A DNA stretch of 64,000 nt. Origin: Bog-473 sp963701955 (GTDB lineage: Bacteria; Actinomycetota; Acidimicrobiia; Acidimicrobiales; RAAP-2). The stretch's first letter is position 1, and every line of letters begins with the position of its first letter. Below, piece by piece: positions 17,550 to 26,318 of this stretch. Below the pieces are notes generated by a model. The model searched no databases. It saw only the letters and a list, made by a program, of their open reading frames with translations, and was not told the origin of the DNA. The stretch lies in the NCBI GenBank assembly GCA_963701955.1, contig OY969694.1, positions 1,674,001-1,738,000 on the forward strand, given 5' to 3'. The position numbers and the translations under genes are program-made.

Positions 17550-18380
17550 TCAGACCACCAGGCGGCGGGCGAACGTCCGCCGGCCCACGGCGTAGCCCAC
17601 CCCCGTCAGGCTGACCAGGTACGCCGCGTGCCCAAGATCGGCCCATCGGACCTGGCCCAGCGTGAGGTCGCGGCACAACGAGACGGCGTGGAAGAGGGGC
17701 GTGACGAAGGCCACGGCCTCGAGCCAGGCCGGGAGCTGGGACACGGGGAAGAAGGTGCCGGAGAACAAGAACATCGGGATGATGGCGAACCGGTAGAGCG
17801 TCGGGAAGCCCGTGTCCTTGTCCTGGGTGGCGGAGAAGGCGCTGACGGGCGCGGCGAAGGCCATCCCGCCGAGGACCGCAGCCGGGAGCGCGCAGATCGC
17901 CCAGGGCGAGTAGACCACGCCGAACGCGGCCATGACGGCCAGGTAGATGGAGGTCACGATGGCCAGGCGGGTGGCGATCCAGGCCAGGTGGCCGCGCAGC
18001 ACGTCCTCGACCCCCAGTGGGGTGGCGAGCTGGGCCAGGTAGGTGCGCACCCACTTGATGGCCGCCAGCACGGGGTAGGTGGCGTCGTTGGTGCCGATCT
18101 GCATGCAGGTCCCCGCCAGTAACCCCGGCGCCAGGTAGGCCACATAGGTGACGCCGTCCACTCCGCCAGAGTGCGCGTTGACGAGCGAGCCCAGGGCGAC
18201 GCCCATGGCGGCCAGGTAGAGCACCGGGATGACGAGGCTCGTGGCCAGGGAGCTGCGCCAGGTCCGTCGATACTGAAAGGCCCAGTAGCGGGCGGCGCGC
18301 AGCCACATCGGAGTGGACAGTCGGCCCGTCGGGCGAGCGCGACCGCGCCCGGACTCGACGGCGCCCCCCACCGCCGTCAC
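17550..18380 (-). CDS. ABC-2 type transporter permease (first)
   Basis: This 276-residue membrane protein is homologous to the next gene. WAFQYRRTWRSSLATSLVIPVLYLAAMGVALG opens the membrane domain and MFLFSGTFFPVSQLPAWLE matches the conserved region before the last helices. It starts with a GTG at 18380, three bases after the ATPase stop. The N-terminal 25 residues are rich in Gly and Arg and lie in the cytoplasm. Confidence 0.85.
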   Translation of the reverse strand: MTAVGGAVESGRGRARPTGRLSTPMWLRAARYWAFQYRRTWRSSLATSLVIPVLYLAAMGVALGSLVNAHSGGVDGVTYVAYLAPGLLAGTCMQIGTNDATYPVLAAIKWVRTYLAQLATPLGVEDVLRGHLAWIATRLAIVTSIYLAVMAAFGVVYSPWAICALPAAVLGGMAFAAPVSAFSATQDKDTGFPTLYRFAIIPMFLFSGTFFPVSQLPAWLEAVAFVTPLFHAVSLCRDLTLGQVRWADLGHAAYLVSLTGVGYAVGRRTFARRLVV

Positions 18381-18383
18381 CGC

Positions 18384-19403
18384 TCAGTCCACCAGGCTGC
18401 GGCCGGTCAGGCGGAGGAACACGTCTTCGAGGGTGGAGCGGCGCACCAGGGCGCTCTGGGCCACATGGCCCAGAGCGGTCACCGCGGCCATGGCCGCATC
18501 GCCGTCGTCGGTGTAGAGAAGGATGCGGTCGGGCAGTACCTCGTGGCGCTCGACGAGCTGGGACAGCGCGGGCGCCACGGTCTCGTGTTGACCCGGCGCG
18601 AAGCGCAGCTCGACGACCTCCTTGGTGCAGAAGGCCTCGATCAACTGACGCGGCGACCCCTCGGCGGCGAACCGACCCTTGTCCATGACCACCAGGCGGT
18701 CGCACAGCTGCTCGGCCTCGTCCATGTAGTGGGTCGTGATCACGAGTGTGACCCCGTCCTGCTTCAGGCGGTAGAGCCGGTCCCACAGCAGGTGGCGGGC
18801 CTGGGGGTCGAGTCCCGTGGTGGGCTCGTCGAGGACGAGGAGGTCAGGATCCGAGATCAATGCCCGAGCGATGGTCAGCCGCCGCTTCATGCCCCCCGAG
18901 AGCGGGTCGACGCGATCATGCGCCCGCTCGGTCAGCTGAGCGAACTCGAGGAGCTGCTCGGCCCGTCGGCGGATCTCCTTCTTGGGAAGGTCGAAGTAAC
19001 GGCCGTAGATCATGAGGTTGTCGAACACGGTCAGGTCGAGGTCCAGCGAGTCCTCCTGGGGGACGAGGCCCATGCGGGCACGGATGCGCGGCCCATCGGT
19101 CGCCGGGTCCATCCCAAGCACGCGTAGGGTCCCCCCGCTCACCGGGCTCATGCATGAGATCATCCGCATGGTCGAGGTCTTGCCCGCGCCGTTGGGACCG
19201 AGGAACCCGAAGGATTCGCCCGGGGCGATGCTGAAATCGACCCGGTCCACCGCGGTGAAGTCGCCGAAGCGCTTCAACAATCCGTGAGCCTCCACCATGG
19301 GCGCGCTCGACGAACCCGGCACGCGTGCTGCCGGCGTCCCGGGATCTTCGGGCGACGGCGCGGGGACGTCGGTCGTCGGCGAGGGAGGTGACGACATCGC
19401 CAT
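18384..19403 (-). CDS. ABC transporter ATP-binding protein (NodI/DrrA-like)
   Basis: This 339-residue ATPase has Walker A GFLGPNGAGKTST, the Q-loop GLVPQEDSLDLDLTVFDN, signature LSGGMKRRL, Walker B LLVLDEPTTGLDP and switch histidine ITTHYMDEAEQL. The C-terminal 80 residues form the DrrA/NodI-type extension. The N-terminal 35 residues are a Pro/Ser-rich linker not usual for the family, and an ATG at 19397 is an alternative start. With the two permeases it forms an exporter of unknown substrate. Confidence 0.9.
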   Translation of the reverse strand: MAMSSPPSPTTDVPAPSPEDPGTPAARVPGSSSAPMVEAHGLLKRFGDFTAVDRVDFSIAPGESFGFLGPNGAGKTSTMRMISCMSPVSGGTLRVLGMDPATDGPRIRARMGLVPQEDSLDLDLTVFDNLMIYGRYFDLPKKEIRRRAEQLLEFAQLTERAHDRVDPLSGGMKRRLTIARALISDPDLLVLDEPTTGLDPQARHLLWDRLYRLKQDGVTLVITTHYMDEAEQLCDRLVVMDKGRFAAEGSPRQLIEAFCTKEVVELRFAPGQHETVAPALSQLVERHEVLPDRILLYTDDGDAAMAAVTALGHVAQSALVRRSTLEDVFLRLTGRSLVD

Positions 19404-19409
19404 CGGACG

Positions 19410-20078
19410 TTACCCTGCGTCGTTCGCCCGGTCCCCCGGGCCGACCACGGTCTGGTCGGCCGGCATGGCGACGGCGAACGCCCTCGACGACCGACGCTGC
19501 CGCATCCGGGGACCGGGCTCGAGCGCAATGAGGACGACCTCGACCGAGCCCATGCAGACGATGAAGATCGGGAAGGCCGCCACCTCGAAGGTCCAGTCCG
19601 TGACGGTGAGCAAGACGACGGCCATGCTCATCACCGCGCCCACGTAGGTGTACACCGTCTCGGTCTCGGGATGCGACCAGCTCTTGGTGAGCGTGGGCAG
19701 CCCGGCGAGGAAGTCGGCGACGATGGCGGCCGAGATCGCCAGGACCCCGTTCCGGGTCGCCAACCACACCACGGTCCCGACCACCGACATTGCCCCACAG
19801 GCGTAGTCGAGCCGCCGGATCCTCCACACCGCGGCCGCATCGTGGAAGGACGCGACGAACACGAGGAGCGGCATGAGGCCGAGCATCAACGTCGGCAGGG
19901 CGCGTAGCCCGATCCCGTCGTGCAGTTCCACCGCGGCGGCGAGAAGGGGCGCCACCGCCCAGAGGAGCCAGGTCACCCGGTTCGGGCTCGTGGTGCCCCG
20001 CAGCGTGTCGCGCAGGTAGACCGCGGTCCCGAGAGCGCCCAGGACCGTCCCCACGTAGATCCAGTAGACGCCGATCAC
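19410..20078 (-). CDS. Multi-pass membrane protein, possibly PQ-loop-like
   Basis: I do not recognise this protein firmly. From the GTG at 20078 it has 222 residues and about seven hydrophobic helices. The segment YLRDTLRGTTSPNRVTWLLW resembles the proline-containing repeat of PQ-loop or SemiSWEET-type carriers. The C-terminal 35 residues are basic and cytoplasmic. It lies six bases upstream of the ABC ATPase and is probably the first gene of that operon. An upstream open frame to 20213 has no coding character. Confidence 0.55.
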   Translation of the reverse strand: MIGVYWIYVGTVLGALGTAVYLRDTLRGTTSPNRVTWLLWAVAPLLAAAVELHDGIGLRALPTLMLGLMPLLVFVASFHDAAAVWRIRRLDYACGAMSVVGTVVWLATRNGVLAISAAIVADFLAGLPTLTKSWSHPETETVYTYVGAVMSMAVVLLTVTDWTFEVAAFPIFIVCMGSVEVVLIALEPGPRMRQRRSSRAFAVAMPADQTVVGPGDRANDAG

Positions 20079-20773
20079 GACGCGACAGTCTGCCCCCGCA
20101 CGACCTGCAGGGCCGCCCAGGGTCGACGCCTCCGGAGGAGGGCTCGGCCACCGTGCAATCCACGGCCGACGACGTATACCTGGTGTTGAGTGGCCAGGGG
20201 ACCGTGGAGGCATACGACTTCACGTTCGGGTAGACCGATCCTCTGCCTTTGTCGGCGAAGCGAAGTCTCTGGTCACAGGCTTCTTTGGCAAAAAGATGCA
20301 AAATTCCTCGTCAACCATTGCCCCAAATGACACCCTCTGACCTGGGGCTTTGTGATCTCTATCACAAAGTCATGAACTCATTCACCTGGTCAGAGGCCTC
20401 TTCGGGGATGAATACAAGCGAGAAGCACCCAGCTGCTACATTGCGTCACTCGAAAGCCAGTGGGCTCTTTCTGATGCATGCCGTGAAGCAGAGGCTCCGG
20501 CGGTAGCAGGAAAACATGGAGCACCCACTGGCACGCCGAAACTGACACGGCCTCGGCGCGCCTGTGCGCAGGTCCGTCCGGGTCCAAGAACTGAGGACGA
20601 CACACCCAGGACCACCCGAGGGCTGCACAACCGGCCGCACACCCTGCGGCGATGAGCCAGAACGGACGACGCCTTCCCGCTCTCCGTTCGGGGCGCGAAT
20701 GCAAAAGGCCGGAGCCCGCCCACACCGAGCAGAGCCTGGCGCATCCGTGGTGCGCCCGACGAAGGGAGGTGCC
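20079..20773 (+). promoter_or_regulatory. Long AT-richer leader upstream of the Rpf-like gene
   Basis: This 695-base stretch holds no convincing gene. Bases 20230-20520 are clearly less GC-rich than the flanks. They contain a CRP-type palindrome, an outer inverted repeat (CCTCTGACC at 20334-20342 and GGTCAGAGG at 20388-20396) and further short repeats. About 380-420 bases of transcribed leader are possible. c-di-AMP riboswitches occur before rpf genes in other actinobacteria, but I could not find the conserved blocks here. Confidence 0.5.
20348..20369. promoter_or_regulatory. CRP/GlxR-type operator
   Basis: CTTTGTGAT-CTCT-ATCACAAAG is a perfect inverted repeat with 9-base arms. It contains TGTGA-N6-TCACA (20351-20366), the consensus for the cAMP receptor protein in actinobacteria and enterobacteria. 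It lies upstream of an Rpf-like gene. In mycobacteria and corynebacteria, CRP/GlxR directly controls rpf genes, so a functional operator is likely. Confidence 0.8.
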
Positions 20774-21313
20774 GTGCGGATCCGCATTGCACTCGCGGCG
20801 GCGGTGGCCGTCACTGTCTTTCCATCTTTCCTCTTCGTGTCGTCGAGCAGTACTGCGGCGACCCCGTCCCCCCAGAGGAACCACCAGGCCGCATCTCACG
20901 GTGCGGTCCGGCTCAATCTGAAGTTGACCTCGTACTCTCAGACCCAGAAGAACGCCAAGGTTGCCGCATACGTCAAGTCCGTCCAGGCGCAGCAGGTGAC
21001 GTCCTACCTCCAGACGGTGGCCTACCTGAACTCGGTGGCCCAGGCGAAGCAGCAGGCCGCCCCGGATGGATCGGACGCCACCTCCGCCGACACCGCCCAT
21101 TGGGCCTGCATCCGCCAACGCGAGTCCGGTGGCAACTACGGCGAGGGTGGCGGAGGCGCGTACCAGTTCGAGTTCGGCACCTGGAATGCCTTGACCGGGC
21201 TGCCCTCGCCGGCGCAGGACTACCCGGCGTCAGTCCAGGATTCGGCTGCTTTGAAGCTCTATTCCGAGCGCGGCTTCGAGCCGTGGACGACGCGGTACGC
21301 ATGCGGCGTCTGA
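20774..21313 (+). CDS. Secreted Rpf-like transglycosylase domain protein
   Basis: This 179-residue exported protein starts at a GTG (20774) five bases after GGGAGG. Residues 1-30 form a signal peptide (two arginines, then a hydrophobic stretch ending with STAA). A low-complexity helical Gln/Ala/Ser-rich linker follows, and the last 75 residues form the transglycosylase-like domain. HWACIRQRESGGNYGEGGGG carries the catalytic-type glutamate, with AYQFEFGTWNAL and GFEPWTTRYACG matching the lysozyme-like fold with its closing cysteine. Such proteins cleave peptidoglycan and promote resuscitation and growth. Confidence 0.85.
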   Translation: MRIRIALAAAVAVTVFPSFLFVSSSSTAATPSPQRNHQAASHGAVRLNLKLTSYSQTQKNAKVAAYVKSVQAQQVTSYLQTVAYLNSVAQAKQQAAPDGSDATSADTAHWACIRQRESGGNYGEGGGGAYQFEFGTWNALTGLPSPAQDYPASVQDSAALKLYSERGFEPWTTRYACGV

Positions 21314-21323
21314 GCTGCTTCGC

Positions 21324-22685
21324 CTAGCGGGCCCTGGCGAGCAGTGCGAGGTCATCGTCCAGCATGGGCGCGATCTCGGAAATGCGCGTGTCGTTCTCCG
21401 CGGGCCGCAGGAAGCCACCGCGGCCGTCGAAGATGGCGATGAGGTCGGAGTCGACCGGGTCGCCCGGCCCGGCCACGTCGCGCACCGAGGGCCCGACCTT
21501 GTCTGCGACCACCCTGAGGCTGGCACGGTCGAGACCGAAGTAGGCAATGGCGTTCTCGCCCAGCATGGCCCGCAGCTCGGTCTCCGGCACCCCAGCGAAG
21601 GCGCTGCGCAGCCAGTCGGGCGTGTTCGGCCATGTGCCTTCGGGATGCGGGTAGTCGCGTCCGAACAAGATCGTGTCGACGCCGATCTCGTGGCGCATTT
21701 CGACCTCGACCTTGTGCATGAAGGACGCGCCGGCCATGCAGTTGCGCTGCCAGTACTCGCTGGGCATGCGCTTCGCGGGTAGATCGGATCGGTGCTCGAC
21801 GAAGAGGGCGTCGAGGTGGGCGAGGTTCGTCGGGATCCAGTCGAGGCGCACTTCGGTCATGACCAGCTTGAGGCCGGGGTGCCTATCGAACACGCCGCCA
21901 TACATCATCTGCCACATCGGCCGACGGGCCTTGATGTCGGAGAAGAAGGTCTGAGTGAAGACGTCGGAGGCGAGCTTCATCACCAGGTCCATTTCGCTGC
22001 CGTTCACTTCCCTGACCTCGCGGTTGGCGCGATCGAGCTTCTCGAAGAGGAAGCCCTGCTCGAACCCGAACCCGGCATGCACGACGAGGGCGAGTCCGAG
22101 CGCCTCGCACTCGGCCCAGAACGGCTCCCAGTACCGGTCGAAGAGCGGCGGCATCTCCGGATGCGTGAGAAATCCGGGGACGAAGGTGCCGGTGAAACCC
22201 GCCTCGGCGATCCATCGAAGCTCGGCGATCATGCCCGCCATGTCGGTGCCCGAACCGATTGCGCCGACGAGCAGCAAACGGTTCGACGCGGATCCGAAGG
22301 TGTCCGATGCCCAGCGGTTGTAGGCGCGCGCGCCGGCGTCCCAGACCTCGAAGGGCCAGACGCTGTTCGTCACGTTGTGGGCGAGGTCACCGACACGCGC
22401 ATCACCATGGTGGACGATCTCCGCGGCGATGCCCTCGCGGTCCATCTGCTCGAGACGCACGTCAAGGTCGTACACGCCCCTGTACCCGCCCGAGACATGT
22501 TCCTCGACGATCTCGGGGGTACCCATGACCATCTTGCTGAGCGGCATGACTGAACCGGAATAGAGGTCGCTCTCGTACTGGATCTGCGGCAGGTGCTCGT
22601 GGAACCGCTTCTCGAAGTACTGCGGCCACAGCTCCGACGGCATCGCAGCGTGCGAATCGGCCGACACGATGATCAACTTCTCCAT
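21324..22685 (-). CDS. Amidohydrolase family 2 (ACMSD/LigW-like) protein
   Basis: This 453-residue TIM-barrel metallohydrolase opens with IIVSADSHAAMPSELWPQYF. The first metal motif is reduced to D-S-H rather than H-x-H, as in many actinobacterial members. Other family patterns are LVVHAGFGFE, the WQMMYGGVFDRHPGLKLVMTEV strand and DTILFGRDYPHPEGTWPN with the catalytic aspartate. The family decarboxylates or hydrolyses ring or acyl substrates. It stands alone, convergent with the Rpf-like gene. A similar pair lies at 57-60 kb. Confidence 0.82.
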   Translation of the reverse strand: MEKLIIVSADSHAAMPSELWPQYFEKRFHEHLPQIQYESDLYSGSVMPLSKMVMGTPEIVEEHVSGGYRGVYDLDVRLEQMDREGIAAEIVHHGDARVGDLAHNVTNSVWPFEVWDAGARAYNRWASDTFGSASNRLLLVGAIGSGTDMAGMIAELRWIAEAGFTGTFVPGFLTHPEMPPLFDRYWEPFWAECEALGLALVVHAGFGFEQGFLFEKLDRANREVREVNGSEMDLVMKLASDVFTQTFFSDIKARRPMWQMMYGGVFDRHPGLKLVMTEVRLDWIPTNLAHLDALFVEHRSDLPAKRMPSEYWQRNCMAGASFMHKVEVEMRHEIGVDTILFGRDYPHPEGTWPNTPDWLRSAFAGVPETELRAMLGENAIAYFGLDRASLRVVADKVGPSVRDVAGPGDPVDSDLIAIFDGRGGFLRPAENDTRISEIAPMLDDDLALLARAR

Positions 22686-22826
22686 CAGTCACTCCTCCCC
22701 TTGCGGGACAGCGGACCGTCCCCCCCGTTGGGAACCTACGCTACGTCGAGTCCCGGACGTTCGAAAACCCCCTGTTCGTGTGCCCGCGACCGCCGGGAGC
22801 CGGCGCCTCCCCACGGTGGCAGCGGA

Positions 22827-23975
22827 TCAGCCCTCGTCGTCGGCCAAGGGACGGCCCTTGGACACCTCGCGCCGGGCGATGACGTGCAGGTCGATGTCGT
22901 TCTCCGACGCCATACGCAGGATCTGCTGGACCACCGTGCCCCGCGTCATCGACTGCCACCGGGTGAGGCGTGACGTGCCGATGACGATCTGGGTGATCTG
23001 CTGCTCGACGGCCGCGTTGAAGATGGTCTTGGCGACGTCGTCGCCCGTCAGCGTCTGCCAGGTGCCGCCCACGTCACCGACGAGCTCCTCCAACTCGGCC
23101 AATTCCCCCCGCGTGCTGAACTCCGCGTCGGAGGACACCACGTGGACGGCGATCAGTGGGGCCTTCACCCGTGCGGCGATGCGAGCGGCACGCCGGACCA
23201 CCCCGGCGTTGCCGGGTGCCCCGGTGACGGCGACCATGATCCGCTCTGTCGTCTCCCACAGCTCGCCTGCCGCGCCCTTCGTGCGGAGGTACTCGAGGAG
23301 CTCTTCCTCGGTCTCGTCGGCCACGAAGCGCAGCGCGAGCTCGCGCAGCGCCACGAGGTTCTCGGCCCGGAAAAACCCGTTGAGGGCTGAGTGCACCTTG
23401 TGGGCGGGGTAGATGTTGCCGTGCAGCATCCGTCGGCGGAGCTGGTCCGCCGACGAGTCGATGAGCTCGATCTGGTCCGCTTTGCGGACAACCCAGTCGG
23501 GCACGCGTTCGCGCACCCCGACGCCGGTGATGCGCTCAACGGCGTCGGCCAGGGACTCAATGTGCTGGACGTTGACCGTGGTGATGACGGCGATCCCCGC
23601 CTCGAGGATCTCGAGGACGTCCTCCCAGCGCTTCTCGTGGCGGCCCGACCCCGGCACGTTGGTATGGGCCAGCTCGTCGATCAGCACGACTTCGGGGGCG
23701 CGCTCCAGCACCGAGTCGACGTCCATCTCCTCCCACTGCGCGTTGCGGTACTCGACCTTGAGGCGCGGGAGGACCGGGAGGTCCCGAATCTGCTCCATGG
23801 TGTGGGGGCGCTCGTGCGTCTCGACGAAGCCCACCACCACGTCGGAGCCGCGCTGGAAGCGGCGCCACCCTTCGTCGAGCATGGCGCAGGTCTTCCCGAC
23901 TCCGGCCGCCGCACCAAGGTAGACCCGGAACCGGCCGGCGGGCCGGACCCCCTCGTCGACATCCGTGGTGCTCAT
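22827..23975 (-). CDS. kdpD (N-terminal part): Standalone KdpD N-terminal (KdpD plus USP) protein
   Basis: This 382-residue cytoplasmic protein equals the N-terminal half of E. coli KdpD. It has a Walker A motif, GAAAGVGKTCAML, at about residues 21-33 and VGFVETHERPHTMEQI. VVLIDELAHTNVPGS is the Walker B-like segment, and TVNVQHIESLADAV follows. A universal-stress-protein domain spans about 250-370. It has no membrane helix or kinase domain. The kinase is encoded divergently 78 bases away. The start at 23975 is an ATG. Truncated KdpD proteins of this type occur in other bacteria and are known to support kinase signalling. Confidence 0.92.
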   Translation of the reverse strand: MSTTDVDEGVRPAGRFRVYLGAAAGVGKTCAMLDEGWRRFQRGSDVVVGFVETHERPHTMEQIRDLPVLPRLKVEYRNAQWEEMDVDSVLERAPEVVLIDELAHTNVPGSGRHEKRWEDVLEILEAGIAVITTVNVQHIESLADAVERITGVGVRERVPDWVVRKADQIELIDSSADQLRRRMLHGNIYPAHKVHSALNGFFRAENLVALRELALRFVADETEEELLEYLRTKGAAGELWETTERIMVAVTGAPGNAGVVRRAARIAARVKAPLIAVHVVSSDAEFSTRGELAELEELVGDVGGTWQTLTGDDVAKTIFNAAVEQQITQIVIGTSRLTRWQSMTRGTVVQQILRMASENDIDLHVIARREVSKGRPLADDEG

Positions 23976-24053
23976 CTCCACCTTTCCGTTGGCTCGGATC
24001 TGTCGCCGGGTCGATACACTCGTCTGCCGGCCGTCACCGGCGGAGCGGAAGCT

Positions 24054-25586
24054 GTGGCACACGTCATTCGAGTCAAGCTGGACACCAGGGGAACGTACCA
24101 GCGCACGGCACTCGGGATCACGTTGGTGGTGGTGTCGCTCGCCGCAGTCATCGCTCTGCTCCTGCCATTCCGCTCGCACCTGAGCGTGGCCATCCCCGCC
24201 CTGGTGTTCGTGGTGCCTTCCGTGGTCGGCGTGACCGTGGGCGGGTTCGGCGCCGGGGCTGTGGGAGCGGTGCTCGGGTTCCTTGCCTACGACTACTTCT
24301 TTCTTCCTCCATATGGAACGCTCACGGTGAGGTCCCCTCAGAACTGGATCGCGCTCGCGGTCTACGCGGCCGTGGTACTCATCGTGGCCCAGGTCGTGGC
24401 CAACCTGCGTCGCGCCCGCGAGGAGGCGGTGCGCCACAACGAGGAGTCTCTTCGGCTGCACGAACTGTCACAGGCCCTCATCGGCGATCTCACGCTGGAC
24501 CAGTTGGTGACTCACATCGTCACGGCGGTGCAGGCCACCTTCAAGCCGACGTGGGTAGCGCTGATCCTTCCTGCGGACGAGCGCGGCGAGATCCTGCGGA
24601 TCGAAGCCACCGCAGGAGCAGAGCTCGACGAGGCCGAGAGAGCATCCCTGACCTCTGGCCGCGGGCGGATCAGGTCGATCGGCCTAGGGACTGGCGACGC
24701 ACCGGCCCGAGTGTCGCTGGCCCTGGTGGTCGGCAACCGGCCGGTCGGGATGCTGGTCCTACGCGACGTCCGCTTGGCCGACCAGGACCGCAGGCTGCTC
24801 GGGACGTTCGCCAACCAGGCCGCGTTGGCCATGGAAGGTGCCCGGCTGCGTGACGAAGCCCTGCGGGCCCAGCTGCTCGAGGAGGTCGACCGCTGGCGCA
24901 GTGCCCTGATGGGTGCCGCCTCCCACGACCTGCGCACACCCCTGGCTTCGATCAAGACCGCTGTCTCGAGCCTCCGAGACGGCGGCGTCCACCTCGGACC
25001 GGACGACCGCGCCGAATTGCTCGAGCTGATTGAGCTACAGACCGACCGTTTGGCCCGCCTCGTGGCCAACCTGTTGGACATGACGCGCATACAGGCGGGC
25101 GCGCTCGAGCTCCGGCGTGCTCCCGTTGCCTTCGAGGAGCTGGTGGACGAATCGGTCCGCTCCCTTGGTGCGAATCTCGCTCCCGGTCGCGTCGTGGTGC
25201 AGGCACCGCCCGAGCTCCCGCTCCTCGAGATCGACCACATCCTGGTCAGCCAGGTGCTGGCCAACTTGCTCGAGAATGCCGACCGACTCTCGCCCACCGG
25301 TAAGGTCATACGCGTCAGCGCACGCGTCGTACCGGGGGACATTCCCGACACGGCAGAGATCGCCGTGGCCGATGAGGGGCCCGGTATCGCCCCCGAGGAC
25401 CGGGAGCGCGTCTTCGAGATGTTCAGCCAGAATTCCGGCGGGGGACGCGCCGGCTTGGGCCTGGCGATTGCCAAGGCCTTCGTCGAGGCACACGGCGGCG
25501 CGATCCGGATCGATCCCGAGGTCACTCACGGCGCCCGCGTCGTCTTCACGCTCCCCTGCCGGGTCGCCACCCCGGTCCGAGTCTGA
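24054..25586 (+). CDS. kdpD (C-terminal part): KdpD membrane sensor kinase part (DUF4118-GAF-HisKA-HATPase)
   Basis: This 510-residue protein starts at a GTG after GGAGCGGAA. Four membrane helices span about residues 15-115 (DUF4118), followed by a GAF-like region, then HisKA with AASHDLRTPLASIK (His291 is the phospho-acceptor). HATPase motifs follow: LANLLENADRLSPTG (N box), VADEGPGIAPEDRERVFEMF and GRAGLGLAIAKAFVEAHGG. It is the C-terminal half of KdpD and senses potassium or osmotic signals. kdpE follows nine bases downstream. The usual N-terminal ATPase/USP part is a separate divergent gene. Confidence 0.9.
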   Translation: MAHVIRVKLDTRGTYQRTALGITLVVVSLAAVIALLLPFRSHLSVAIPALVFVVPSVVGVTVGGFGAGAVGAVLGFLAYDYFFLPPYGTLTVRSPQNWIALAVYAAVVLIVAQVVANLRRAREEAVRHNEESLRLHELSQALIGDLTLDQLVTHIVTAVQATFKPTWVALILPADERGEILRIEATAGAELDEAERASLTSGRGRIRSIGLGTGDAPARVSLALVVGNRPVGMLVLRDVRLADQDRRLLGTFANQAALAMEGARLRDEALRAQLLEEVDRWRSALMGAASHDLRTPLASIKTAVSSLRDGGVHLGPDDRAELLELIELQTDRLARLVANLLDMTRIQAGALELRRAPVAFEELVDESVRSLGANLAPGRVVVQAPPELPLLEIDHILVSQVLANLLENADRLSPTGKVIRVSARVVPGDIPDTAEIAVADEGPGIAPEDRERVFEMFSQNSGGGRAGLGLAIAKAFVEAHGGAIRIDPEVTHGARVVFTLPCRVATPVRV

Positions 25587-25595
25587 GGCCGAGCC

Positions 25596-26318
25596 GTGCC
25601 CAAGGTCCTCGTGGTCGACGACGACCCCTCCTTGCTCAAGGCCCTGCGTATCGGGCTCACGGCACGCGGCGACGACGTGGCGGTGGTCCGTACCGGCAGC
25701 GATGCAGTTCAGCAGGTGGCGCTCGCCGTACCGGACCTGGTCATCTTGGACCTGGGGCTGCCGGACCTCGACGGGGTCGAGGTGTGCCGGCGCATCCGCG
25801 CCTTTTCGGCCGTGCCCATCGTCGTCCTGTCCGCCTATGGTGACGAACGGCGCAAGGTCGAGGCGCTCGACTGTGGGGCGGATGACTTCGTCACCAAGCC
25901 GTTCGGGATGGCCGAGCTGGAGGCCCGCCTCCGCGTGGCACTCCGTCACGGGACGATGGGCGCGGCCAACCACGAACAGGTGACGGTCCTTGATATCGGT
26001 GAGCTCGAGGTCGATCTCGTCCACCACATGGCTACCTTGTCCGGGCAATCGCTCCCGTTGACGGCCAAGGAGTTCGAGTTGCTGGCCTACCTTGCGCGAA
26101 ACGCCGGCAAGGTCTGCACGCATCACATGATCCTCAAGGACGTATGGGGTCCCGGCTACGGAGCCGAGTCGAACTACGTCAGGGTCTACACCCACCGGCT
26201 ACGCAAGAAGCTGGGGGACGACGACGGCCACATCCTGCGGACGATCCCCGGCATCGGCTACCAGCTGCTGGCAGGGCCTCCGCCCTCCTCCTCGTCAGAG
26301 AGACCGACGAACGAGTAG
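25596..26318 (+). CDS. kdpE: KdpE response regulator
   Basis: This 240-residue OmpR/PhoB-type regulator has an acidic pocket (VVDDDP), phospho-acceptor Asp52 in LVILDLGLPD, and DDFVTKPFGMAEL with the conserved Lys. The winged-helix domain reads LTAKEFELLAYLARNAGKVC and ends LRKKLGDDDGHILRTIPGIGYQLL. It should activate the kdp operon under potassium limitation. It starts with a GTG and is co-transcribed with the kinase. Its last 61 bases overlap the convergent OB-fold gene. Confidence 0.93.
   Translation: MPKVLVVDDDPSLLKALRIGLTARGDDVAVVRTGSDAVQQVALAVPDLVILDLGLPDLDGVEVCRRIRAFSAVPIVVLSAYGDERRKVEALDCGADDFVTKPFGMAELEARLRVALRHGTMGAANHEQVTVLDIGELEVDLVHHMATLSGQSLPLTAKEFELLAYLARNAGKVCTHHMILKDVWGPGYGAESNYVRVYTHRLRKKLGDDDGHILRTIPGIGYQLLAGPPPSSSSERPTNE

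Noticed and set aside
20249..20506. 85-residue plus-strand ORF
   Set aside because: No codon bias or family pattern; it covers the CRP site and the AT-rich leader and is most likely non-coding.
20400..20773. c-di-AMP (ydaO) riboswitch before the Rpf-like gene
   Set aside because: The genomic context is right, but I could not match the conserved blocks in order. A short GCCGAAACTGACA stretch at 20536-20548 is only weakly similar. A covariance search is needed.
23391..24053. N-terminal extension of the sensor kinase ORF
   Set aside because: It is antisense to the KdpD-N gene and lacks any domain pattern; the GTG at 24054 with a ribosome-binding site is preferred.
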